The notes under the pieces are model-generated. The model ran no database searches and was not told the DNA's origin. It saw only the letters and a list, made by a program, of their open reading frames with translations. From Climacium dendroides (lineage: Eukaryota > Streptophyta > Bryopsida > Hypnales > Climaciaceae), in NCBI GenBank assembly GCA_950106755.1, contig OX467084.1, positions 186,001 to 250,000 on the forward strand: a DNA stretch of 64,000 nt, in the 5' to 3' direction. This document shows, one piece after another, positions 46,640-57,080 of this stretch. A program made the translations under genes and the position numbers. Each line of letters starts with the position of its first letter. Position 1 is the stretch's first letter.

Positions 46640-47280
46640 AGAAGGGACTTATCAACTTATCAACTAATTACGTGAGCCCGTAAGGCAATTTCGTTGGATG
46701 ACATCCATTCACAGAACCGTCCGTCGGTTCAAACCCATCCATTTCTCGCTGAAGCCCCGTCGCAGGGTGCTTGAATCTCAGGCATCCAAGCTTCAACGTG
46801 ACCGCGGAATTCGGACCCGAACTTGCGCATTGCTCTGGTTTTGAATTCTCTTTTACAATTAAGCTCCCGTTTTTGTGTTCTCTCCGAATTTGGAAATCGA
46901 TGGAGTAGAGAATGTGGATATTAATGAGTTAGTTTTATAATCTTCAGTTTTTGGGGTGTCGTGGGTTTAAGGGGGTTGCCGCTCGCTCTGGTGATGGTCC
47001 CATCCAGGGTTTAGGGTTCAGAGGTCGAAGAGATTCGTCCATTTGGGCAGTTTGAACTGGATTGGATTGCGTTTGCTCAACGTCCAGCATTGTCGGGGAG
47101 TTCAAAATTCAAGAGAATTTTGGTAATCCATTTGGGAAATCATAGTTTGCGTCATTTGCGCTGAGGGTGAGCTTGAATTTCGCCTCCAATTGGAAATTTC
47201 ATGTGATTTTGACTCTGGATGGTGTGTAGGGAGTCTTTGTCCGCCTCACCTACTGTTGGTCGCTTCATTCGGTACCAAGC
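46640..47280 (+). promoter_or_regulatory. Promoter / 5' leader region of PYRR
   Basis: From about 46700 the GC content rises. An in-frame stop lies 54 bp upstream of the chosen ATG (47227-47229). TGTGTAG at 47223-47229 could be a splice acceptor for a leader exon. No TATA element was fixed. Confidence 0.4.
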
Positions 47281-50200
47281 ATGCATGTGCTAGCTCTCTC
47301 GTTGGTATCAGCGCATCTTCCGAACTCCGCGGTCCCGTCATCGGGTGATTCTCCGCATCTGCTACGAGCAGCAGAGCTTGCCGGTTTATCGGCCGGATGG
47401 AGTGCTCCGCATCCGAATTTTGGCTGCGTGATCGCGCACGGACCGAGAGTGGTGGGGGAGGGCTTTCTGTCTGCTCAAGGCACCAAGAGTGCTGAAGTTC
47501 AAGCGGTAGAACGAGCTGGAGACGAGGCCAAGAACGCAACAGCTTATCTGAATTTGGAGCCTGGCGATTGCCATGGGGACGATAGTGCTGTTCGCGCTCT
47601 TCGACAGGCGAGTGCAGGCATCGTACTTGAAATTTTTGAATAGTTACACTCATTTAACCCTTTCGAATGACACCGCCTTTGGGGGACGAATGTTCTTCTT
47701 GTAGCATCCTCCTGCATACTCACAGCTTGACATGTGGAATTTGTCCAATCAAATGCGAGCTCAAGATGACACAAGTAATTCTGGGGATAGACAGGGAATG
47801 TGCAATTACAGAGGGTGTCACTAGAGAGGGTTAGGGTGTACTTAAGGAGCTTTGGATTTGCACGAGCTTATTAGATTAATGCTCTACATATTTGAAGAAT
47901 GTTCTGGAGAATTGTCAAAGCATATGTTCTGTTTCATTGCTTTCCCCTTGTATGCTCTCTTATTCTAGTCGTGTGGCGGAGGGTTTAACATTTTCATTTG
48001 CGTCTCTTTTTTACACGTTAAGAGCTGACCTGATTGTGCCTCTAAAATTTTCGGGTTTTTTTTTTCTGTTTTTCACTGAACACCGCTGTCGATGGCAGGC
48101 AGGGGTGTCAAGGGTGGTAGTCGGAATACCTCATCCACTACAGCATTTGCATGGGAAGGCCATCGGTGCTCTTCGTCAGGGAGGCGCTACTGTGGAAGTT
48201 GGTGGACAGAATCTACTGGAATCTGGGAGCAACATTCAGGTACGATATGCGGCAAGTCCTTTATTTGAACCTTTTACAAGGTGTGGTCGGAATTTCGGGG
48301 TTTCTCCAAGCTTGGGTGTTGCTATCTGTTGCTATCTTTTGCTATTTTTTATGGGAGTGGAATAGGAACAACTTTTCACCACCATCTGACATTTACGTAT
48401 GATTGCAAGTGTATCCCTGGAGGCAGTATCCTGTACGGGATCTAGCTTTGTTACAGGTGCCTGAATAGAAATCGTTGATTAGTTGTGCAGGAAGCTCTCA
48501 AAGCATGTCAATTAGTGAATGCACCGCTCCTTTACCGAGCTGCTAACCGCCTGCCTTACTCAATACTGAAGTATGCCATGACAGTTGACGGTATGAGTCA
48601 ATATATCTTCTGAAAGGCATGATGTCGTTTACACCTTACTCATGAATTCACACATACCGGATATGAATTTAAGGCCATTGTTGGTTGTACCCGTTCCTGT
48701 TTTCAAAGTTTTCTAAACATACAGAGATTGTGTCATTGGTGAGCAGGAAAGATTGCAGCCAGCACTGGCCACTCTGCATGGGTTTCCAGCACGCATTCTC
48801 GGAAACGTGTCTTCGAAACCCGTGCCCGAAGTGACGCTATTGTTGTGGGAGGCAACACTGTTCGTCGGGATAGTAAGAACTCCTGTTTTCTTTCGAAATG
48901 TTTCTGATGTTTCGTCATTATAATCTTGATCATTTGTGACTATAAATCTACATTTCGAGTTTTCAGTTTAACACTTGCTGCATGAGCAGATCCACGTCTA
49001 ACGACAAGGCAAGAAGGGGGCCATCTTCCCGTTCGTATTGTAATGTCACGGTGCTTGAATCTTCCCGTGGATGCTAATCTATGGGACGTCTCCAACACCC
49101 AGACTATTGTCACAACACAAAGGGGTGCTCGTCAGGACTTCCAAGCGTTGCTGAGATCAAGAGGTGTGGAAGTAGTGGAATTCGATTTTCTGACCCCGCG
49201 GGCAGTGATGGACTACTGTTATGATCGGGGCTATCTGTCAATCTTGTGGGAATGTGGTGGCACGCTGTCAGCACCAGCGATTGCCTCAGGTGTGATTCAA
49301 AAGGTAATCTCTTTGATAATGCTCGAACATAATGCTATGCTGGAGTGCTTCGCTTGAACTTAGTCTCTCTGAGTTGCGAACTGTTGAATGAGCTACAGGT
49401 GATGGCATTCATATCCCCAAAGATTATAGGGGGCATCACAGCACCTACACCAGTTGGTGATCTGGGAATGGTAGAGATGACACAAGCTCTTCCATTGTCA
49501 GATGTTACATTTGAGCAGGTATGTCTGGCCCTTTCCTCTTTTAGTACATTTAGAGCTCTGACAAGGAAGCGTCGTACGATGTTATGATTATGTTAAACTG
49601 TAAGATAAGAGAAGCACACAGTATGGTTCGTTTCGCAGGAAGCAGGATTCGCTCGTGGGATTAATATAACCTCGTACTTCATGTGAATGTTGCGCTTTGC
49701 TTTTTAAAATGGCAAAGCCGTTGGGCAACATAGTGATGAGCTTAATAATAATAGATAGGTCCCTTTGCATCTATGCTAGGTGATATGTTAGGATTGGTGA
49801 ATAGCACCCTGCTTACTTTCCAACGTCATATTATATTGTGATGTGCTAGTGACGGGAGAACAGCTTCGAAAATATGTACGAATAAGTGGACAGAAATTGA
49901 TTATATACAGTCAGTTGTCAAGATTTTGCAGCTGGCTTGCACGTACCCTTACTGTCCCGTTCCTGTTCTTGATGTTGGTTGTATTGTTCAGATAGGACCA
50001 GACATGCTCATGACAGGGTTCCTACAACCGATTCCAAACAGTCAACCTGGTGTTTCTTCTCCAATGGGAGCAGCCGCAACAATAGACTCCGGCATTCCGT
50101 CATCACCGCAACGACCTCAAGTGATCACTTTCTACAAGCCTTGGGATCCTTATGGCGCACTGTCAAACTTTTCTCCGCACCCCATCTCTCTTCCTGATGA

Positions 50201-51029
50201 AGGCGGAGCTGTTGTGTTATGGAACAGTGTTGAGCATTATTATCAGGTAATTATCGCTTTCGATGTTTGCGAGCGATTTGACGTATAACACCTGCATAGT
50301 ACGACCTTGAATCAACTCGAGTTACAGACCGTTGTCGAAATCAGACTGCGAAATAAACCTAGATATACTGGATAGATCTCAATGAGTGAATTACACCTTG
50401 TGTAGTCTGCGTTAGCATCCTGGTAGAACTCATGCTTCATTCTTCTGGGTTCTTAGTTGGCCATTGTGGTCTTGCAGGCACAGAAATTCGCAGGTGTAGA
50501 AGATGAAATAGTTCAAGAATGTGTTCACAATATTCGGAAGGCCGAGAGTCCTGAAGAAGCAGCTCGAATGGGAAGAACTCTTGCTCGGAAGCGTCCTGAT
50601 CTGGTATGAACCCTATTTTTATTATTGGTTTGCGAAATTACAGGTGTAATTTTGGACAGCTTAAGACATGGCTTTAAAACAATCATCGAACTCAGCTTAT
50701 ACAATACACCTGGCAAAGGTTTGCAATGAATAAAGTTGCTGGTGCAGGTGCGAGTCGATTGGGCACTGGCAAGGATAAGCGTAATGGAGACGGCATTGCG
50801 GGCAAAGTTTTTAGCGTACCCTGGACTTCGAGATCTGCTCCTCTCAACTGCCGGTGCTGTGCTTGTGGAAGCGTCTCAAAACGACATGTTCTGGGGTGCA
50901 GGAAGAAGTGGGGATGGAGAAAACAAGCTGGGACTCCTACTCATGCAGTTGCGATCACAGTTTCTACAAGATTCATGGGACATTGATGGACACTCCAGAG
51001 TACCGGAATCAGCAACTACTGTACCATAA
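47281..51029 (+). CDS. PYRR: PYRR: plant riboflavin pyrimidine reductase with inactive deaminase and C-terminal NADAR domain, 9 exons, 596 aa
   Basis: Exons: 47281-47607, 48099-48239, 48491-48590, 48747-48872, 48990-49303, 49399-49518, 49992-50246, 50478-50603, 50748-51029. Residues about 24-155 form a RibD-like deaminase domain. Its zinc site is lost: the His of HAE is Ser70 (SAE), and the first Cys of the PCxxC region is Gly95 in EPGDCHGDD. The reductase domain follows (about 170-390: LKYAMTVDGKIAASTGHSAW, DAIVVGGNTVRRDNPRLT, SILWECGGTLSAPAI, APKIIGG-like). A COG3236/NADAR (YbiA-like) domain occupies about 422-590 (FYKPWDPYGALSNFSPHPI, VEHYYQAQKFAG, DMFWGAGRSGDG). In plants PYRR reduces the pyrimidine intermediate of riboflavin synthesis in plastids, while the fused domain hydrolyses an early pathway intermediate. 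Length matches Arabidopsis PYRR. Intron 1 appears to be GC-AG. Confidence 0.95.
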
Positions 51030-52095
51030 CTTGGAAGTTGTGCAGATCTTATAAACATATTCTTTGGTCAGTCCCACACCCTGCCCCACAGAAGTTTAAA
51101 CTTATGCTCAGCTCTGGTATCTTCACAGGTGAAGATTGAAGTAAATATTTGAAACTCATCATGCTTTTTAGCAGGAGATTGAATTCCAGTATACATTTAA
51201 CTTGCGTGATCCGTCTTTTCTTGAAGTACTGAAGTTATGCCCATTTTTGAGGTAGGAAAATAGATTCGAAATATGTTACAAGGGGCTTAATGATTTTAAA
51301 AAATTCCTTAAATTTCTATTTTTAGAATTAGTGATTTTTACATTCATGACACCAAATGTTGTCAGAAATTCTTAGGCATCTACAACAATGTTTATGGGTA
51401 ACATAATTCAATGCAAATGAACAATGAGAATTTTTGTTTTTCCATGTTTTCTTTCCATTTTATCCCCTAAGTGGTCTAAGGTAGAGGAACCTATTTCGGA
51501 CAGGCCCCCCATTTGGGTTTTGTAGACTCACCTATTCTGGACAGCAATTAAATGCACTAGTCATTGCGAAAAATTCTCTATTGGTACTTTCTCACCCAAT
51601 TATCTCTCTTCTTTCTTGGCCTACGGAAAAGTGCTGAAGGTAACCACAATAGGTGAGTCTACGAAACTAGAATGGGTCCAGATGAAAAATCCATTTTCAT
51701 ATTCAATGAAATATTCATTTTAGGAAGAAAAATTCCGTTTTTTTTGGCATTCTTTGGCAACCTTGTTTTTGCACACCTTGAAATAATATGCTACATGACT
51801 TTCCCAAATAATACACACTAAAATGCTTAAGTTATTCAAAATAGGTACTTCTACCTTACAATAAAGCTCACTTGTTGATATGTAAAGTATCAATTTGCAT
51901 GAGATATAAGGTAAACCAGCCTATTATGGTCAGATGACCCATTGTGATCAACTAGGGAGTGCTTTTTTTTCATTATGTGAAATTTTGGCCTTAATGCATG
52001 TAAGAAATGATAGTCATGGATTGATTAGTGACCTCATTAGGAGGCTTCAACTTTTTAGAGGGAATTCAATATCAAAAATAACTTTTTAGTCATTC
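51030..52095. other. PYRR 3' flank and spacer with a small inverted repeat
   Basis: The first 200 bp are probably 3' untranslated. Positions 51510-51540 (GTTTTGTAGACTCACCTATT) are mirrored at 51650-51682 (AATAGGTGAGTCTACGAAAC), with about 110 bp between, which suggests a small fold-back element. No gene was recognised. Confidence 0.5.
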
Positions 52096-53230
52096 ATTTT
52101 TAGAAAATATTCATAATTAAACCGAAGATGGTATTCCCTAAGGTGATTGTCACCCTTGTTGGTTTCTCCGGATGAAGGATCGGAATGAGAAATCTCAAAA
52201 GATGACGGTGTCCGTCATTTATGCAGTCGTCCACTGCATATCCGTCCTTAGGGTTGGGAACGCCATGGAACTTCCCCCGGATGAATTCATCCTTCCGGCC
52301 AGCCATCCCAAGATCCCCTACCCGGAAATCATACACTCCTCTCCGGACTTCTTCAGTCCAGAGAGACGGATTTCCTCTCAAGGTGTTATCAAACTCATTG
52401 GACAATTTGCCCAAGAGTTCCTTCACCATTTTCTCCTCCCGGAATCCCCAAGGTTTCTCAATGAACCCTGGGCAACCCATAGAAGCTAAGTCTTCTATGA
52501 GTTGGTCCCTCTCCTAGTTGTCTGAGGGTATCATCGGAAATATCTTCCGGAATTTCACCTCGACCAGATCGGATCCTGACGATCCCGTTTTCTTTCGACG
52601 TATCAGCGGCATGGAGTGAATCTCCTCTCACACGGATTTCCTCACCGATTCTACCTCACCCGCTCCTAGCCGCACGTTCCGTTCCTTACTTCTCTCTCCG
52701 ATCTCAACTGGAATCACTAGAATTCTATTGAATCACACTATCTTGACACGAGGGTACCAAATGCTGTAAACAACGTGAGGAGCGCCCAATCTCGCGAGGA
52801 AATGAAAGGGGTAAGACTGGCAAGCTTGGTCTTTAAATAGTCCCAGGACTCCGCCGTGATCATAATGACTATGTTCCGATTTTGACAGCTTGACATCCGG
52901 TCCAACCCTAATCCGGTATCTATCCTAATTTCGGATGGGTTTCCGGTCCCGACCAATTTGAAATTTCCAACTGAATGGAATCCGGTCTACCCACTATTTC
53001 ATTTTTCGCGTGTATATATCCGATTTTCCTACCACTTGTACTCAGTTCCGGTTCCACTTCACTAGTTTCCGCTCTGAATTCTAGATAAGCTAAACAAAAC
53101 CAAAAATTTACGTTGTGACATCGTTCCACCCCATTCCCACGGCACCCTTTTTGGTACTTCATACCCGGCGGTCTAGTACCTGACTCTTCCTGGTGGTTTT
53201 AGGTACCCGACCTTCTTCAATACCCGCCTT
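52095..53230 (-). mobile_element. CCGGAT-rich retroelement-like relic, copy 2 (minus orientation)
   Basis: Dense in CCGGAT/TCCGGA and related on the minus strand to the 4.2-7.4 kb relic. It contains the gag-like frame 52480-52100 and, upstream of it on the minus strand (to about 53210), non-coding sequence that also has many CCGGTNNNGA-type motifs. The last 60 bp are a short TACCCG(A/C)CC repeat. Confidence 0.6.
52100..52550 (-). pseudogene. Gag-like ORF fragment of the CCGGAT family, copy 2
   Basis: An open 126-codon frame (52480-52100), preceded in frame by homologous sequence to about 52510. It aligns by eye with 4560-4950: EDLASMGCPGFIEKPW, SLWTEEVRRGVYDF, FHGVPNPKDGYAVDD, LLRFLIPILHPEKPTRV and GNTIFG. 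It is less broken than copy 1 in this part but ends where AT-rich spacer begins, so it is truncated. Function unknown; a capsid-like role is inferred from its element context only. Confidence 0.5.
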
Positions 53231-55195
53231 TGGTACCCGACCATCTTCAATACCCGTCTCAAGTACTTGGACCGTGATATGTCCCTTTTTGTAGCCTCAA
53301 CATAATAATAGATACCCTTTTCCCAAAATTTGGTTTGTTTATCGAAACAAAAATACTAAAAAGTTTGTTTACAAACATGAATATCACAAAACTTCCTTTG
53401 AATAACGTAACATTTTTTGTACATAACCACGATAGTCAATCCTTCAAATTCAATCCCAATGATATCTAAAAGCCTCCTCACATGAAAACCTATGTAGAAT
53501 ACATATTTTCATTCCTGAATTTTTTAACGGGAAGTGGAAGTGAATCCTTTACCTTTTAATCTTTAAATACTGATTTCTGCATTTGGAAATCATTCTTTTT
53601 TTCACTGTCTAAATCATTGGCTTTAGTAAGGTGTATGAACTTTCATTTGTATACTGACTACTGCCAGAGACCTCTTATTTTAACAAAAAAAATTCGATCA
53701 TTATTAGTTGCAATTTTGTTCTAGGCATTAAGTGCATACTGTAAGAACGATTGACTAATAGTTTCCTTAGATGAATTGCTACTGATTGTAGTAATTATCC
53801 CTTTTTTATTATGTAACATAATTGATGTAATTCTAAAAAAACTGAAAGAGCACTTATGAATTCCATATAAAAACTTAACTGACAACCTTGGTCAAAGACC
53901 TTCAGACCACTCTCTTGTTCCTAAAGATTTCAATATAAATTTTTAGGGAAACTTCATTTATGATTTAAATTATACATATGAATTTCTTTATGGCAGTAGA
54001 ATTCTTAGCTTATTTACAATTATTCACCATCCTAGCACTCTTCACGATGAACCTTGGAGTGACTAGCCATTAAAACACTTCTATATACAAATTCTTATTG
54101 ATTACTTTGAAATAACACAAAAACAATCACCACAAATTTTGCTCATTATTAGTCATGTGGCCCAGAGGCTTAAAATGAACTTTATATACTTTAAATATGT
54201 GAGGACACAAAGGTTATGAAACTTAAATTGAAAATAAGATAAACGATTCCCAAACAATTTCTAAAATATGTGAGTACTTGGATTTCATGAGAACTTGGAA
54301 TTCATGAAAACTTTATTCCCATTGTTTTTGCACTTCATATTATGTGAGAGTGAAGTTCAAATATTTATGTTGATTTTTTAGAGAGACCTAGGTGAGTAAG
54401 CTCCAAGACGAGGTGCCCATTGACTTTTCTTTTTTTAAAACCAGAAGTTGGATATTATTTAGAGACTTCCATTCCAAAATAACTTTGAAAGAGAAATTAA
54501 TTCTCCGAAAGTACTATGAAGAGTAAAATACCCATGACTTTTGTTTATAGTCATCAGTAGAGGGCCCAAGAGTACTATAGAGGACAACTTAATTAACTGA
54601 AATCAAACTAAGGCACTTTAGTCTTGTATAAAAAAAATAAAATATGCATTCATTTATTAACATATAAACATGTGAAATTCATTTTTATTTTTCAAGTGAT
54701 TGTAGGGCTTTTCTAGTTTAAATCAATCTTTCAATATGGAATATACTTAATAGAAACCAAACCATTAACTTATATCGGACGGTTTTGACGTGGAAACATG
54801 TCCAAAAACATAACATACAAGTTCAAAACTTTTGAACTAATTAAGATTCCTGGAAAAAATTAATTTTAAGAGAACCCTATTGCTTTCTCACATTTTTTCA
54901 AATGGGTTTAAAAAAAAAGACTCTAGGAATGATGCTGTATTTAATACAAACCGAACCATTAATTTGTATCAGCTTGACGTAGAAGCATGTCCAAAAACAT
55001 AACATACAAGTTGCAAATCTTGGAAATAATTAGGATTCATGGAAAAACTAATTTTGCGAACATTGCAAAAAGAAATTGAAAGTGCATGCAGTACAATTCT
55101 TGTGTTGTAAAACCTTTAATTCACTTCTAAATTAAATATTTGTTCAATATTTCAAAAACATGATATGAAATGATTTAGTAAACTACAAAAATACC
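53230..55195. other. AT-rich spacer with a duplicated segment
   Basis: No gene. Positions 54740-54850 and 54940-55050 are two similar copies, about 200 bp apart, sharing AACCAAACCATTAACTTATATC-like sequence, GTGGAAACATGTCC/GTAGAAGCATGTCC and AAAAACATAACATACAAGTT. This indicates a local duplication. Confidence 0.5.
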
Positions 55196-55203
55196 TAAAC
55201 TAC

Positions 55204-55275
55204 AGACCCTAAATCCTAGAGACCTTAAACCCTAAAGACCCTAAACCCTGAAAACCCTAAACCGTAAAACCCTTA
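55204..55275. repeat. Interstitial telomere-like repeat
   Basis: About eight degenerate CCCTAAA units (ACCCTAAATCC, CTTAAACCCTAAAGACC, CCCTGAAAACCC and similar). Together with 8489-8530 this is the second such patch in the window. Such patches are common near the 5' ends of plant genes and after break repair. Confidence 0.8.
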
Positions 55276-55499
55276 TTGATAAAATCACATGCAAACAATT
55301 GGGTGGTGCAAAAGGTTGTGTTTGTCTAAATTTACAAACAGACCCTAACTTCACCAAAATCAAAGTGACTTCCAGAAATTGCAAAAGAAAAAAAGACAAT
55401 GAAGACTTCTTGCCTAGATTCTATTAGAAATAGAATCTAGAAATTAGTGCTTAACGGTGCAAGAAAGCAACCTCATAAGTACTTAATAGCTGTCAGTGG

Positions 55500-56205
55500 C
55501 TATTTCTGTCATGAACAGTCTAGGCGGGAATCAAAACCCAAAGGAATTTGCGGAAGGAGTTCGGGATTTTGAAATTCCTTCCTACAGCTCCCGCCTTCCC
55601 ATTCGCGCCTATACATTGCCGCCAAAATTGTTTTGAATGTCGTTGCGTCTGCGCGCATTAGGGCACTCTCCTTCTCCATCGCGAATGCATGGACGTTTAT
55701 GCGACATTTCACTTCTCTCATGTCATTACTGAACTCCATCAACTTTTGTACTTCTACTATCTGGAGTGTCGGAGTATTGCGCTTCGAGGATCTTGGTGAA
55801 CGCGCTTGTTGCCTTCCGTATGTCCTCAGGTTAGAAGCCTTTAGCATGATTTTAAAACATTTTCATTCAATGGATTGCACATAGTTATTTGTAAGCACAT
55901 AGTAGTATTGTGAGTGTGTATAATGTTTCTTTTAGCGCTGCCATCTATTGTCGAGTTCCTAGTTGCTGAAGTTGGTAGAGTGCTTGTGTTTCCAATGTTC
56001 ATTTCCCGAAAATTGAGTTGCATGATTATGAGTTCTGGACTTCTTCAATTTTTAGTGACAAGGTCTGTATTCAATGTTCAGTTCTCGACACCTAAGTTGC
56101 AGAATTCTAAGAGTATAGCGCCCGATTATCTCGCCGAGAAACTCAGAATGCGAGTTCACAGTTACTACGAGACTGCCAACACAGTGTCCAAGAAATCCGG
56201 AATTG
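55500..56205 (+). promoter_or_regulatory. Possible promoter/leader of the DUF7869 gene
   Basis: GC content rises from about 55500. Plus and minus frames of 80-110 codons (55509-55884, 55914-56210) lack recognisable similarity. Because the next strong gene signal downstream is the transposase-like gene with an acceptor just before its ATG, this stretch may hold the promoter and a leader exon. That is inference only. Confidence 0.3.
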
Positions 56206-57009
56206 TTTAGGTCGAGTCGACCTGAATACGAACTTGTGTACATGAATAATTTGTTAATGCACTTCAGGTTGAGTCGACCTGAATGTGAGATTGTCTACAT
56301 TAGTAATTCGTTCATGCATTTCAGGTCGAGTCGACCTGAACTGACCCATGTGATAGTAATTATAGTAATCTAAAACAAATCCTATGTAGATTGAATAGTT
56401 CTGTCATCGAATATGTTAATGAAATGATATACATGGCATTTCAGATCGAGTCGACCTAAATCGTATCATTAATTGTAATTTCGTTCAGGTAAAAATCTCG
56501 TAGATGTCCTTCTGACATTCCCGATATTCACAGATTCAGTCACCAAGAATTCTGTACGTAGTGATAATAGTGTGCAAATGGGATTCGGCTCACTGTATGC
56601 CCTGATTTCAGGTCAGTTCGACTTGAAGTGAGGGTACTCCCAACATAGACATCAGTTAGAGAAGTTCGAGATTTTCATAGGAATAAAATAGGGGTTTCCC
56701 ATTGAATTAAACAGATGAAGATGGGTTCATTCTGTCAGAGTACAAGGGACACTTCAGGTTGATTCGAGCTGAAGTTCAGGATTGTACTCAGATTTCTTAC
56801 GTTTATATTTTCGGCTATCGAAAATTAGACAAGGCAGGGGTCAGGCACTTCAGGTCAATTCGACCTGAAAACAAAATTTACATATATCTGAATTTATAAG
56901 GAATTTTAATGATATCAATTGCAGTTGAATCCTAGGCTTCAGCAATTGGGTTTGTTGGTGTCATAGATGTAGCTATAACATTTGATCATTCAGGTCGGGT
57001 CGACCTGAA
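56206..57009. repeat. Array of eight 21-bp palindromic sites
   Basis: Eight copies of a palindrome whose left half is TTCAGGTCGA, then one centre base, then the reverse complement TCGACCTGAA. They lie at 56206-56226, 56263-56283, 56320-56340, 56440-56460, 56607-56627, 56753-56773, 56849-56869 and 56989-57009. The first three have a period of exactly 57 bp with similar spacers (a tandem repeat). The later five have spacings of 96-167 bp and unrelated spacers, so the site has been kept or copied on its own. Sites 3 and 8 have perfect half-site symmetry except for small centre changes; the others have 1-4 changes. The last site ends 71 bp before the probable start codon of the transposase-like gene. 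Confidence 0.92.
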
Positions 57010-57080
57010 CATGAATGAAATTGCATGATCTATGCTTCAATTCACTTACCCTGTTTCACATTGCATTTTTACAGGTATCC

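Noticed and set aside
46720..46760. A GGTTCAAACCC segment resembling a tRNA T-arm
   Set aside because: No matching acceptor, D or anticodon arms could be folded around it.
56206..57009. CRISPR-like appearance of regularly repeated palindromes
   Set aside because: Spacing is irregular after the third copy, spacers are related or of unequal length, and this is an intron-containing plant genome.
57015..57080. Upstream in-frame ATG of the DUF7869 gene
   Set aside because: A splice acceptor (TTTTTACAG) lies between it and the second ATG, so the first 22 codons are probably intron.
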